Positions 8,224-20,407 of a DNA stretch of 64,000 nucleotides are shown here, one piece after another (positions within the stretch are counted from its first letter, which is position 1; each line of letters starts with the position of its first letter). This stretch comes from Strigamia acuminata (taxonomy: Eukaryota; Arthropoda; Chilopoda; Geophilomorpha; Linotaeniidae). The translations under genes were made by a program, and so were the position numbers. A model generated the notes under the pieces. It did no database searches. It was not told the origin of the DNA and saw only the letters and a list, made by a program, of their open reading frames with translations. The DNA lies in contig OX442318.1 in the NCBI GenBank assembly GCA_949358305.1, forward strand, positions 12,506,517 through 12,570,516. Direction: 5' to 3'.

Positions 8224-11148
8224 ATGGAAAACAAAACCAGTAATACAGAAAAGCATGCTGGCAGTGGAATTGTTCCTATACAAATTCAAGACGTGAAATA
8301 TGTTAAAGTCAAAGTTACACAACATGTCAGCAAACCATCTACTTCTACAGCAGACGGAGGAGGTTAGTATTGTTACCAATTACATTAAAAATAAAACGTC
8401 AAATTTGCAAATTTTACAGCAAATCCTAGCGAGCACGAAGCGAATATCACTTCATGTTGCCGAAAGATTGACAACGAAGAACAGTGCGACGCTTTAAAGA
8501 AAAAGCTGAAACGATTCTACAGAACTTCTTTAGCTCTGCCCAAAGTTGCTTGGATGAACACCGGACAGGATTTGTCGTTGATTGAACATTACGCAAGACT
8601 ACAACTCACGGAGTCAAACGAATTAATAGAATTGGAAGACATCTTCAAGCCGAAGGATAATGAAAGTCCTCTCCGAATACGGATCGAAGCGCAACCCGGG
8701 TACGGAAAAACAACCCTATCGACCAAGCTGACATTCGATTGGGCGACAAACAAAGAATACATCAATTTCAAATTAGCTTTCTTTATACCGTTAAGAGAAA
8801 TTCAACAACGAAGCATCAACGACGCAATTGTGGAAACGGCAACCAACTGTGGTTTTATGGATAGTAGCGATGTTATACAAATGATCAATCGTCACGAAAA
8901 AGAAACGCTGTTCATTCTGGACGGCTTAGACGAACTCTCGCCGGAACAAAGAAGAGAAATAATGAAAATACTGTTCGGGCATCTGTTCAGTGAGGTAACT
9001 GTAGTGGTGACTTGCAGAACGGGGTTATTCGAGTTAACTAAGGAAGAGCAAAGTGCATTGTTCGGATCCAAGTCCATGCGCCAAAACTTCAGTGATAAAC
9101 AAATCTGCATATTAGGCGTACAAAGTGAGGATGATAAACGGAAATTTTTATGTAAATTTATTCCACCAGAAAGAGTCGATCAAATTGATAAGGTAATATC
9201 ATCGCAACTCACAATCTTTGATTCACCGTTACTTCTAATGGTGATACCAGTAATATTTGAACACGACAGCGACATGGCACAATACACAACGAAAACAGAA
9301 ATTTATAAAAACCTGTTCAATTCTGTTGTGAAGCACAGTTGTGCAAAACGGGGACTAGATATCGACTGTGATTTCGACCTTTTTAGATTCAACTCATCAC
9401 TCAACAAATTTCAGCAACTTATTCTACGGTTTGGAGTGTTGTCGTTTGTAAAAAGTGCCGAAAATGATTTAAAGTTTGAAAGCGACGATCTGACCACCGA
9501 AATTTATAACCTCGGCTTTCTACAATACCAGAAACAAATGACATATTTTACATCAACAAGTTATTACGAACCATTCCATCTGTCAATCGTAGAATTTGCC
9601 TCAGCATTTGCTGTTTACGTGGGATTCAAATTTCCACAGTATACAAGCATGGAAATACTTTTTCCACTAATTGTCAGTCATTTCGTAAAAACTAGAGGAA
9701 CATCTCTAATTCTGCCTTTTGTCGCAAACTTGCTCGCAAATAATTTGGACCAGTTGTTGCGCCGAATCTATTCATTTAGGCACTGGTTTCAATGTTCTGT
9801 TGAGTGTACAGTACGCTTCTTCTCGGAATGTTCAGTGTACACAATTTCTAAAAGTAAATATCTCAAAGAATTTACTCCACCATTCTTCGAGCTGACGAAT
9901 GATACCTGTAACATTAATCCAAGTGTGTGCAAAGAATTAGTTGAATGTGGAATCACACACGGCATAATTAAAACAATCCACATTAAAGAAAATGTGCCAT
10001 CAGAATTATTCACAAGTGAAATTGTTACACATTTGCAAGTAATTTTTCGACATAGTATTTCAGCGTGGTCAAATGTACCTTGCAAATTGCAAGAATATCT
10101 TTCGGGCAATATTCCATTCTACGGAACGTTGAATGAGTGTTTGCACTTTGCGGCATCTCCACAAATCAGATCTTGTCGTGTGAATCGTTACGATCCCGTA
10201 TCTTCAAAAGAATTTCTTCAATTGGCAGTGAACGAAGAAGCATTCAATAGTATCAAATATCGTTGTTTACAAGTTATAATAGCAAAAGATAGTGAAATAC
10301 AACTTGTTACAAAACTCGTAGAAAATAATCAAGTTCAATATCTGCATCTTTTTGGAGAGAAAGAGTTGGACATGAGTGACTTTACTTTGGCTGCTGCTCA
10401 ATCAACTTATTTGGCTCGCTTACATCTGCTCAACCTGACCATTGACTTACATGGCCTTACTAATGGTGGAACAAAGCATTACGATTACCTGTATCTTAAA
10501 AATTGCAGTTTAACTTTCAACGATAAAAATTCATTTGATAATGGAGCTACAAGTATGTCTACATTCGGTTGTCATTTCAACGAAATAGAAGATTTGGTAA
10601 ACAATTATCCTGATTGGTCTGGCTTTGACAGTGTTCTCCATTTTTCATTCGGCATGGAAAGTGCTAACGAATTGAAAATAATAAACGGTTCGGTTTTCAA
10701 AAACCTGCAAACACTCTGCATCAAGTTAGAAAAGGAAATAGAAGATGAGAAATTAGTAGCAAAGTGCATCCACCACCTTCCTATTGTAAAACTAATCCTT
10801 CAAAGAAATTTTATTCTTGATTTTCGATCGAAACTATTCAAACACATGAACGATTGCTGGATTAAAGAAAAAGGTTCACATTTAAAAACAATAGAATTTG
10901 CTTTTGCTCAAACAACTGAGTCAGAAATGTGGGATTTAATGCATGGACTCGAACGCAAGTATTGGGATCAGGTCCATTTAATTTCATATGATTTTTCTTT
11001 AATTAAAATCAGCTTTTTTATCTACAATTATAATGTATCGCATCGCAGCTTGTCCGCTGAAATTATAGAAAATGAAACAGATATTGATTATCACTATTAT
11101 TTTTTTGTGTGTTGTTTTAATGGATTATTTTCTATAACAAGAAAATAA
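8224..11148 (+). CDS. NLR1: NACHT-LRR-type receptor, array copy 1
   Basis: Exons 8224-8362 and 8420-11148, joined in phase 1 across a 57-nt GTTAGT...TTTTACAG intron; 955 residues. The start is the ATG in the TTTCTAACGATGG context shared by all copies. The first exon (starting MENKTSNTEKH) has no Gly-2 but keeps the IQIQDVKYVKVKV motif. Exon 2 begins with a conserved CC (59-60) and a basic helix, then NACHT: Walker A EAQPGYGKTT with Lys at ~143 (first motif Gly replaced by Ala), Walker B LFILDGLDEL with Asp at ~214, and sensor TCRTGL at ~243. FDSPLLLMVIPVIF and the following basic segment resemble the NLR winged-helix region. The rest to the C-terminal FSITRK is irregularly leucine-rich. Inferred role: ATP-dependent cytosolic sensor. 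No CARD, pyrin, death, TIR or BIR domain is visible. Confidence 0.88.
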
Positions 11149-12345
11149 CAAAATAATATACGTCAAGTTGACAAATCAGTTAATAATACTGTATGAATTC
11201 TTCCTACTATAAATTAATAGTAAAATAAGTCTCATTAATTTTAGATTTTATGAATTGTGGGAATATAATGGGCATGCTGTAGCATGATGCTCTACTGTAC
11301 ATAAAATTTTTTTTGAATTAAACAATGGAATGTGGCAAATTTGTTTCTATTGTTGCATCAGTTTGGCTAAACAAATAAATTGTTTATCAAGTTGTAAAGA
11401 ATATCAATTATCATTTTTATATTTTTTCATATTTGTATGACACAGTATTTTCTAAAACAAGAATATAACAATGTATGTCAAAGTTAATCAATTACTGAGC
11501 AATACTGTATAAATTATTATTATGAATAAATATAATAAAATAGACTTCATTACTTTTAGAGTTCAGTGATTGTGGACAAAAGTTTATAACGACAAAAAGA
11601 GTATTTTTAAACTACCTGACTGAGCTTTCTAGAATCCCTGGTCAAACGTTTTATAACATGTTGTACGATTTGTGTGACAAGATTTTATACAAGATGTTTC
11701 AATGTTCTAACTAAAATTGGAGGGTAAAAATGTAAACACCAGCACTGCAGGTAAGATGTGAAATCGCATGCGAAGCAGAGGAGCCAATAAGTGATAATTT
11801 GTAGAATTGGATCGACCCGTCAAGCTAAGTTCAAAAAGAATCTGTCGCAAACACCAAGGTTTCCACCTTACTACTACTGGCCATCATCAACAGTTAGGTC
11901 AAAATAATTAAATTTGAAACGATTTTTAACTTTCTGGAGTTACTAATTCGTTAGAAGAAGCAAAATAAAAATAAAAACAAAAAATAAAAAACATACTGAG
12001 TCAAAAAATATATTTTTGCTATGCATTGAATAATTATAAGGTATTGTTTTCAAAATTCCTAATCTTAAGATCGTGTGAAATATTTTAAAGATATACGAAG
12101 TCACGAATCTCAGGCAAAAAAAAAAAAAAAAGAAGTAGAATTAATAATGCTACAGGGAGGGCTCCACTGTAATTTATTAACAATGCTCCACCTGATGGAG
12201 AAAATTAAACAAAACATACTGGAACAGAACACCAAACATGCTACTCCGCCATTGTCAACACAAGCGATGTTGATTTTTCCTCATGCATGGCTCGTACTAA
12301 ATTCGTTCAGAAGAGGACGCTAAGGTTGCGCAGATTTTATCTACT
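11149..12345. other. NLR1 3' flank, duplicated downstream of NLR3
   Basis: No gene seen. The stretch matches the NLR3 3' flank (28582-29356, then the pieces around the two MITEs, to about 30690), including shared blocks with AACACCAGCACTGCAGGTAA and a poly-A run at 12118-12132. Here the sites occupied by MITEs in the NLR3 copy are empty. The small ORFs at 12075-12323 and 30405-30680 are not conserved in frame. Confidence 0.6.
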
Positions 12346-12724
12346 GTAATATCATTTAATAAGTATAGTTTTTGTTAAATATTTACACATTTTAGTAAAT
12401 TTTGCACATGTCACGCTGATAAGATTAAACAAGAAAAGCAAATGCACAGCGCTGCAGAGACACAACTACAGCAGTCGTGATGTCATTGAAAACTCACATC
12501 CCACTCTCACTAGAGCTGTAAAAACCGCAGATTTGTATTGTAATTCATTTAATAAATATAGTTTTTGTTTAATATTTACACTTTTTAGTCAATTTTGCAC
12601 ATGTCACGCTGATAAGATTAAACAAAAAAAGCAAATGCGCACAGACAGCTGCAGAGACAGAACTTGAGCAGTCGTGTTGTCATCGAAAACCCACGTACCA
12701 CTCTCACTAGAGCTGCAAAAACGT
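12346..12724 (+). repeat. Tandem duplication of GATA leader module M1
   Basis: Two successive ~190-bp copies (about 12346-12530 and 12531-12724). Each has TTTTGCACATGTCACGC followed by a GATA site TGATAAGA (12417-12424 and 12610-12617) and the ACTCTCACTAGAGCTG block. Only the second copy ends in a usable donor, ACGTAAGTT at 12721; the first reads ACCGCAGATT instead. Confidence 0.7.
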
Positions 12725-14273
12725 AAGTTATTTGAATAATATAAATGACATAAATAATGTAAATAAATAATAGACAAGGCGAACATTATTTATTAACAAT
12801 TGACAAGACTGTTCCAAGACATGGGTCCTTATTAGTACTTAAGTTTCCATCCTTGTTTGATTTGATACTGTTCCTACGACAACAAATAATACAAATGGAG
12901 ACAGTAAAAACTGTGCCGCAACGTAGAACTACATCCGGCGGAATGTGGGCTTATTTTGTGGTTGTGCTAATTGTGGGTGTGGTTTTGTTAATGTCTGTTT
13001 TTTTCCTTTCATTCTGAAATGTTTCAAATTCGTTTTAGTCGCGCGCGTATTGTATCGCATTGTTTTACGCCTTCAACAGACGGTTTTCGTATTTCCGTTC
13101 TTTGGGTTGATTGTTGCAGCCCCTCTTATTTCTCGCCTACGTCAAAAACCTACTCACGAGTCAGTTCAACTGGGTTTTCCCACTACTCACTTGTCAGTGC
13201 GAATGTACAGTTCGGTTCTGAAGAAACTTGACCAAAAATATGGGGTTTTTGACTTTATGGATCACTGCTATGATTTGGTGAATGCAATAATTAAATGTAA
13301 ACTATTAATTTTGCAAATTTGTACTTGTCTCACCTTGGTCTAATCTCGATACAAAGTCTTTCGCTTATCAGTTATCAGCAACAAAACTTGTTACTCACGA
13401 AAGTACAAATGACAAAGCTCAAGTGTTTTAAATAAATCTTGAACAATAACTTATTATTTATCTATTGTAATTATCCATACACTTGCAACAAAATTTAGAA
13501 CATTTATTTGGAATTTGTCTGAGACGAAAATAAAATTTCGTTATTTTCTTTAGCAAGGAATTGAAAACATATATCCAAAATAAAGATGAATAAAGTGAAT
13601 AAGCAAATCATAATATAGATTACATTCAGACAGTTTCGTATGTAATATACAGGATCGTGACGGTCAAAAAGTACTGCATCAATTAATTAATTAACATTAA
13701 TATTAAAAGATTCAAAGATATTAATTATTAAGCAAATACTTTTGAAATGACTATAGAATTTCTTCTAAAACACGATTTGTATCCGCGTTTATGATTTAGT
13801 CGTTCCTCTAGCAAAGACAAAACAAATCACAAGTTTATTAAATTCTAGAAAATACTCGACCAAATAAACATTTATTAATTAAATAATAATAAAATGAAAA
13901 TGTTTTGATTTCCTGCAACAGGTCTGCTTCCGCTTGATAACGAATGAAGATAACATCAAATTTCCTCCTGCAAGCTGAGGCACAAAAATCCTGTTCTAAA
14001 CAAAACAAAATTAGTTCAGTATCTGAGCTCTAATGAAAAACGTCCAGCAACAATAAACTGGCAACAAAATAAGTAAGTTATTCCATATACCAAAGAAATG
14101 TTTGATAAGATTATTTTGGTATCCAAAAGACCTTATTTATATTTTATCATTGTAATAAACAACGCCTTTCTTTTCCAATGTCTTAATCATGTAGAATTGC
14201 TTATTTTTCATCCCTAATACTCATCGCTCACGCAAAAATACATTATTATTTTGCAGATAGTGCATTTCTAACT
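12725..14273 (+). promoter_or_regulatory. NLR2 upstream and leader region
   Basis: Same architecture as upstream of NLR1. M2 tandem GATA block at 13364-13377. M3 leader exon with CTTGATAACGAATGAAGATAAC, a CAAATTTCC variant of the kappaB-like site, and initiator-like TCAGT at 14016-14020. Leader intron 14073-14256 (GTAAGT...TTTTGCAG). No other gene is supported. Confidence 0.6.
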
Positions 14274-17214
14274 ATGGAAAACAGAACCAGTAATACAGAA
14301 AAGCACGTTGGCAGTGGGATTGTTCCTATACAAATTCAAGACGTGAAATATGTTACAGTCAAAGTTAAACAACATGTCAGCAATTCATCTACTTCCACAG
14401 CAGACGGAGGAGGTTAGTACTGTTTTCAATCATCTTGACAAATTACATTAGCATTAAAAATAAAAGGTCAAATTTGCAAATTTTACAGCAACCACCAGCA
14501 AACCAGAAGGGAATATCAGTGCATGTTGCCGAATGATTGACAACGACGAACAGTGCGATGCTTTCAAGAAAAAGCTGAAACGATTCTACAGTGCTTCTTT
14601 AGCTCTGCCCAAAGTTGCCTGGATGAACACCGGACAGAATTTCTCGTTGGTTGAACATTATGCGAGACTACAACTCAGGGAGTCGAACAAATTAATAGAA
14701 TTGGGAGAAATCTTCAAGTCGAAGGATAATAAAACTCCTCTCCGAATACGGATCGAAGCGCAGCCTGGGTACGGAAAAACAACCCTGGCGACCAAGCTGG
14801 CATTCGATTGGGCGACAAACAAAGAATACGTCAATTTCAAATTAGCTTTCTTTATACCGTTACGAGAAATTCAACAACGAAACTTTGAAGATGTAATTCT
14901 GGAAACGGCAATCAACTGCGGTTATAATGGTAGCAGCGATGTTATTCAAATGATAAATCGTCACGAGAAAGAAACACTGTTCATTCTGGACGGACTAGAC
15001 GAACTATCGCTGGAACAAAGAAGAGAAATATTGAAAATACTGTTCCGGCAGCTGTTCACTGAGGTAACCGTAGTGGTGACTTGCAGAACAGGATTATTCG
15101 AGTTGACTAAGGAAGAGCAAAGTGAATTGTTCGGATTCAAGCCCATGCGCCAAAACTTCGGTGATAAAGAAATATGCATATTAGGCATACAAAGTGAGGA
15201 TGATAAACGGAAATTTTTATGTAAATTTATTCCAACAGAAAAAGTCGATCAAATTGATAAGATAATATCATCGAAACTCACAATGTTTGATTCACCGTTA
15301 CTTCTAATGGTGATTCCAGTAATATTTGAACACAACAGAAACATGGCACAATTCTCAACAAAAACAGAAGTTTATAAAAACCTGTTCAATTCTGTTGTGA
15401 AGCACAGTTGTGCAAAACAGGGACTAGATATCGACAGAGATTTCGACCTTTTTAGTTTCACATCATCACCCAACGAATTGCAGAAACTTCTTCGAGACTT
15501 TGGAGAGTTGTCATTTATAAAAACAGCCAAAAATAATTTGATGTTTGAAAGCGACCATTTGACCACCGAAATTTATAACCTCGGCTTTCTACAATACCAC
15601 AGACAAATGACATGTTTCACATCCACGAGTCATTACGAACCATTCCACCTGTCAATCTTAGAATTTGCCGCAGCATTTGCTGTTTTGGTGTGCTTCAAAT
15701 TTCAGGAGTCTACAGACATGGAAATCGTTTTTTCACCAATTGTCAGTCATTTCCTAGAAACTGAAGGAACATCTTTAATTATGCCTTTTATCGCAAACTT
15801 GGTCGCAAATGATTTGGACGAGTTGTTGTGCCGAATGTATTCATTTAGGCACTGGTTTCAATGCTCTGTTGAGTGTACGGTAGGCCTCTTCTCGGAATGT
15901 TCATTGTCCACAATTTCTAAAAGTAAATATCTCAAAGAATTTATCCCACCACACTTCCAGCTGTGGAAGAAGACATGTAACATTAATCCAAGTATATGCC
16001 AAGAAATAGTCGAATGTGGAATCAAAAACGGCACAATTAAAACGATCGAAATTAGAGAAAATGTGCCTTCAGAATTATTCACAAGTGAAATTGTTACTCG
16101 TTTGGAAGTAATTTTTCAAAAACATTGGATTCAAGCATGGTCAAATGTACCTTGCAAATTGCAAGAATATCTTTCAGGCAAAATTCCATTCGATGGAACG
16201 TTGAGTGAGTGTTTGCACTTTGTGGCATCTTCAGAAATCGGATCTTGTAGTCTATCGTGTTTCAATCCCTTATATTCAAACGAATTTCTTCAATTGGCAG
16301 TGAAGAAAGAAGCATTCAACAATATCAAATATCGTTATTTACGAATTATAATAACAAAAGATAGTGAAAAGCAAGTTGTTACAAAACTCGTAGAAAGTAA
16401 TCAAGTTCGATATCTGAATCTTTTCGGAAAAAAAGAGTTGGACATGAGTGACTTTACTTTGGCTGCTGCTCAATCAACTTATTTGAATCGCTTAAAACTC
16501 AACCACTTGACCATTGACTTAAACGGCCTTACTAATGGTGGAGCTAAGCATTACGATTACCTGTTTCTAAAAGATTGCTGTTTAACTTTCAACGATAAAA
16601 ATTCATTCGATAATGGAGCAATGACTGCATTCGGTTGTCATTTCAACGAAATAGATCATTTGATAAACAATTATCCTGATTGGCCTGGTTTTGAAAGTGT
16701 TCAGCATTTTTCATTCGGCATGAAAAGTGCTAACGAATTGAAAATGATGAACAGTTCGGTGTTCAAGAACCTGCAAACATTGTGCATCAAGTTAGAAAAC
16801 CCAATAGAAGATGAAGAATTAGTGGCAAAGTGCATCCATCACCTTCCAATTGTTAAACTAATCCTTCAAAGAGTTATTTTTTTTAATCATCGGTCGAACC
16901 TATTCCAACACCTGAACGATTGCTGGATGAAGGAAAAGAATTCACATTTAAAAACAATAGCGTTTGCTTTTTTTCAAACAACTGAGTCAGAAATGTGCGA
17001 CTTAATGAATGGACTCGAACGCAAGTATTGGGATCAGGTCCATTTAATTTCATATGAACATTCATTAAATAAAATTGGCCATTTCATCTCTAATTATAAT
17101 GTATCGCATCACAGTTTGTCCGCTGAAATTGTCGAAAATGAAACGAATACTGATTATCATTTTTATTTTTTTGACTGTAATTTTCATGAATTATTTTCTA
17201 TAACAAGAAAATAA
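14274..17214 (+). CDS. NLR2: NACHT-LRR-type receptor, array copy 2
   Basis: Exons 14274-14412 and 14489-17214; intron 76 nt; 954 residues. The first exon starts MENRTSNTEKH with motif IQIQDVKYVTVKV, so no myristoylation Gly. NACHT: Walker A EAQPGYGKTT with Lys ~143 (Ala in place of the first Gly, as in NLR1, NLR3 and NLR8), Walker B LFILDGLDEL, sensor TCRTGL. The C-terminal half has leucine-rich segments including an LNRLKLNHLTIDLNGLTNGG repeat-like block and ends FSITRK. The closest paralogue is NLR1, with extensive matching of exon, intron and flanks, so this pair is a tandem duplicate. The 76-nt intron is nearly identical to those of NLR4 and NLR7. The reading frame is intact. The family call is firm, but ligand and pathway cannot be read from the sequence. 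Confidence 0.88.
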
Positions 17215-18169
17215 CAAAATAATATATGTAAGGTTGATAAATCACTTAACAATACTGTATAAATTCTTACTATTATAAATAAATAATAGAATGGGTGTCA
17301 TCACTTTTAGATTTCATGGATTGTGGGAATATAATGGGCATGCGCAATATTTCAAACATGTTTAACTGGAATTTGAAACAGACTTTTCGAATGCAGTTAG
17401 TATGCAAGTGCAACTACAAGTATCAATTCATTTCTTCTAACTTATTTATTGCAATAGCTGTTCAATCATCTCTATTAGTTGCAAAAGAATGAAGGTTTGT
17501 AAATATACAAAACAAATTCAAAAGAAAAAAAATGGAGCAATTAAGGTTTTCGTACGGTGTATTAGGTTGAAAAACGCAGCTCGATTTAGGCGTTTAGTTT
17601 AGCGAATCAAACTGTTCAAACTGTTAATTATAGGTTTGTAATGTTAAAAAATGGAAGAAAGCGTTAGTCGATCAATAATGATTTAAATTTTTACATTTAC
17701 ATCAATAACAACGTAAATTACGACATAATAGTAATAACATAATTAGTGATAATTAACCCAATAATGACGTAATTAGCACAAATTAACACATCTTCTGACA
17801 TAATTATGCATAATTAACACATCTTTTGATAGAATTAAGCATGATTTTCATAAATTATGACATAATTAAGCATAATTTTCACAACTTATGACATAATTAA
17901 GCATAATTTTCACAAATTATGACATTTTACGACATTACGAGATGTAATTACGACGGATTATGAATAATTATTATTTTGTTCAGGAGCTCCGGTTGTGTTT
18001 ATCGTTCTACACGCGACTTTTCGCGTTAGAGGGTATAAAAGAAGATTATCTGAAAATGGCTCCATTGGAAACAATATGATTGACTTTTATCTAAGAAATC
18101 TAATTTAATAAAAAGAGGTCTGTATTTCGGAAGAATGATTAAAAAGCCCACACACACAAGTTTTCAGCC
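17215..18169. other. NLR2 3' flank and AT-rich tandem repeat
   Basis: Homology with the NLR1 3' flank ends near 17360. About 17779-17935 holds four or so imperfect ~36-bp copies of a unit containing ACATAATTAAGCATAATTTTCACAA. A strong TATA-like GGGTATAAAAGAAG is at 18032-18045, with no recognisable gene after it on the plus strand. Otherwise nothing seen. Confidence 0.45.
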
Positions 18170-18812
18170 TCAACTCTTTATTTCCTCCGTCGAATTTTCA
18201 TAATTTTCCGTTTTCATGTCATTTAATCCTAATTCTTCATTCTGCTCGAAATTTCTGACGTAATAAACTAACTCCAAATTCGGATCTTGATCCGGATCGC
18301 ACAAATTCTCCACGTAACTGTTCCCAGCCGGGTCATCTACAACAATGCTCGCTTTTAACCTCCTGCATTGAACCTAAACAAAATTTGGTAAATATTGATA
18401 TAAATTAATTAAAATTAATAAATTCTATTTCGTCCAATCGCGTGAGAAATTCGGCCATCTTGGATTTGACTTCCGGTTGCGCGCTGTCGCCATTAATCAA
18501 CGGACTTAAGCTGATGCTTAATCGCGTCTAGAAGGCCCTCGACTGTCGTGAAACGTCCGCTGAGTGCTCCCGGACCCACTTCCAGCTCTAATTCCGGTAT
18601 TTCAATGGCGCAAGTGTCGGACTGATAAAGAAAAAAGGGTTAAAATGGAATTTTAAGAGGTTTGTATTTCGTTTTTAAACCTTTAAAACGTCCCTCTGGA
18701 AGTCCCGGATGTTGGTAACGTGAACTCTTATCCGTAATCCTTTTGGCGCGATTCCCGCACCGGGTTTTTCTTCGCTCGTTTTAGTCCCGCAGTGGTCGCA
18801 GTTGGTCACCAT
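18170..18812 (-). pseudogene. ZPR1: ZPR1 C-terminal fragment, frameshifted
   Basis: ZPR1 is a conserved eukaryotic two-zinc-finger protein tied to growth signalling and translation factor eEF1A. On the minus strand, from 18812 down, I read the second zinc-finger region (MVTNCDHCGTKT... RDVLK), then after an intron (GT at ~18681, AG at ~18625) SDTCAIEIPELELEVGPGAL and GRFTTVEGLLDAIK. The last block contains VVDDPAGNSYVENLCD and FEQNEELGLNDMKTE before a stop at 18170-18172. These blocks are diagnostic of ZPR1. The N-terminal half is absent. The frame shifts by one base near 18510, where an early TAA precedes NGDSAQPEVKSKM in another frame. The donor before the last block is not GT. Introns are retained, so this is a truncated duplicate rather than a retrocopy. 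Sequencing error could explain the single-base shift but not the missing half. Confidence 0.75.
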
Positions 18813-19323
18813 TATGAACAATTAAAATTTTGGATTTTGAACGTTAAAATGTGTTTAAATTTGGTTTACTCGTTGGTTTCATATCAATTTAAATAAAAAA
18901 TACGAAAATAAATCGAAATTAAATAAAAGATACGAATATAAATCGAAAAAAAATCGAAAATATCAAAATAAATCGAAAATAATGCAAAATTAAATTTAAA
19001 AAATATCAAATTAAATAAAAATAAACAAAAAACATCAAACTAAATGAAAATAAACAAAAGATATCAAATTAAAAAAATTCTAAAAGTAACGGTGGTTCGA
19101 GAGTGCCACTCGCGATTATGATGGCAGCGACAGGTGGCAACATTTGGAGTTAAAAACTGGAATTTAAAAATCAGAATCGTGCATCATTTCAAATTTTTTC
19201 TGTTGGTGTTCTTGTAGTGTCAATTCTTTAAAATAGCATATGTACAAATTGAATTTCCATTGATGTAAGTTTTACTTACTCTAGCTAAGTTTGCTTCCTT
19301 ACCGACAATTCATTTTTTTTTAG
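18813..19323. other. A-rich spacer, no gene seen
   Basis: About 18895-19080 is low-complexity sequence built from AAATCGAAAATAAA and AAATATCAAATTAAA-type words. No coding sequence is supported. A GGTTCGAGAGT string at 19092 resembles a tRNA B box, but no cloverleaf can be drawn. Confidence 0.5.
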
Positions 19324-19591
19324 ATGTGATTGCGGGTTTATTTTAAATGACCACGTTCACTTACGGTTTTATCCAGAAAACGGGATAAACTTAAATCTAT
19401 TTAGTCGGATTTGTCCGGGCCCAGAATGTTTAAATTACATCATCATTGAGGTAGGCTCCATTATTATTAATTATTATTAATTTGATTTTATTTTAACACG
19501 TTTGTTTCATTTTTTTTAGGTGGTCGGTATGGAATTAGTTGGCATTGTCGGCGCACAAGTTTTCGACGACGTAGTAGCGCATCAGTCATAA
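19324..19591 (+). other. Possible 3' end of an unrecognised gene (two exons)
   Basis: Exon 19324-19450 is preceded by a pyrimidine tract and TAG and followed by a GTAGGC donor. It reads CDCGFILNDHVHLRF...RICPGPECLNYIIIE, with paired cysteines suggesting a zinc-binding or disulfide unit. Exon 19520-19591 follows another T-rich acceptor, stays in frame (VVGMELVGIVGAQVFDDVV) and ends in TAA. I find no upstream exon and do not recognise the protein. It could be a gene-end fragment like its neighbours ZPR1 and SF3B2, or a chance ORF pair. The splice signals and cysteine pattern are the only support. Confidence 0.3.
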
Positions 19592-20407
19592 ATTTGTTTG
19601 AAGTAACTCTAGATCTCTTGCGCATTTTTGTAAATGTATTGTTAATATTTTTTTTGGTTGCATGTATATCAACCTCATATTATAATGAATTGAAATTTTT
19701 TTGTCGTAGTGCAAATTAACAAAATCATGTTGATGTTTCTTTAAAACTAATTCGTAAAAAAGTGTTAATTAAAAATAGCTTTATTTCGAAATTTTGGTTT
19801 TTTTTTTAGATTTTTTTTTTTGAAAAAAATTTCTACAAGATCATCTAAAAAAATTACAAAAAATTAAAAATTCCAAAAGAAATGGTATAAAACCAAGATG
19901 AATATAAGCTTATACAGGGTGAGTCAAAAGTCTGGAAACACCTTTTTTTCTTGAAAATGACCTAAGATATAAGCTTATCAATTCTATATACAGGGTGGTC
20001 AGAAAGTCTGGTTCTCAGTAAATAATTCCCAAACTGTTCTAGATGTTGATTCAGCAAAATTATTGTAAGGGTAGTATGTCGGGAGAAATCCAATTATGAC
20101 ATACAATTTGACCTCTGAGGTCATCTTCAAGGTCATCCATATTGTAACTTGAGAACCGTGACAGATAGAGCAAAAAGTTGAATTAGAAAGTTGTAGAGCA
20201 TCCTCCAATTAGTCTAGAACCGTTCTTAAAAAAATTATTTCTTACTGAAAAGTTTTGAGAATCAGGGGTGCAGCGGGCACCCCTGATTGCTATGCCACTG
20301 ATTGTGTGGCAGTTTGAAACAGTAAAAACTGTCACATTCCACCACCACTTCCAGAATGCAGAATAAAAATAAAAAACCCTATATTTAATTATAAAATTCG
20401 TATTTAT
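19592..20407. other. Spacer with paired ACAGGGTG repeat ends and a short hairpin
   Basis: Two related words, TACAGGGTGAGTCAAAAGTCTGG (from 19913) and TACAGGGTGGTCAGAAAGTCTGG (from 19989), resemble the ends of dispersed DNA-transposon-derived repeats common in arthropods. At 20260-20288 there is a perfect 12-bp hairpin (AATCAGGGGTGC, 5-nt loop). No gene seen on the plus strand. Confidence 0.4.

Noticed and set aside
8589-8771. Recurrent 60-codon minus-strand ORF over the P-loop region of several NLR genes
   Set aside because: Antisense shadow of the conserved NACHT coding sequence; it recurs only because the sense strand is conserved.
12075-12323. Lys-rich ORF also seen near 30405-30680
   Set aside because: Built on a poly-A run with a different length in the two copies, so the frame is not maintained.
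17779-17935. CRISPR-like spaced repeats
   Set aside because: The AT-rich ~36-bp units are contiguous imperfect tandem repeats without unique spacers, in a eukaryotic genome.
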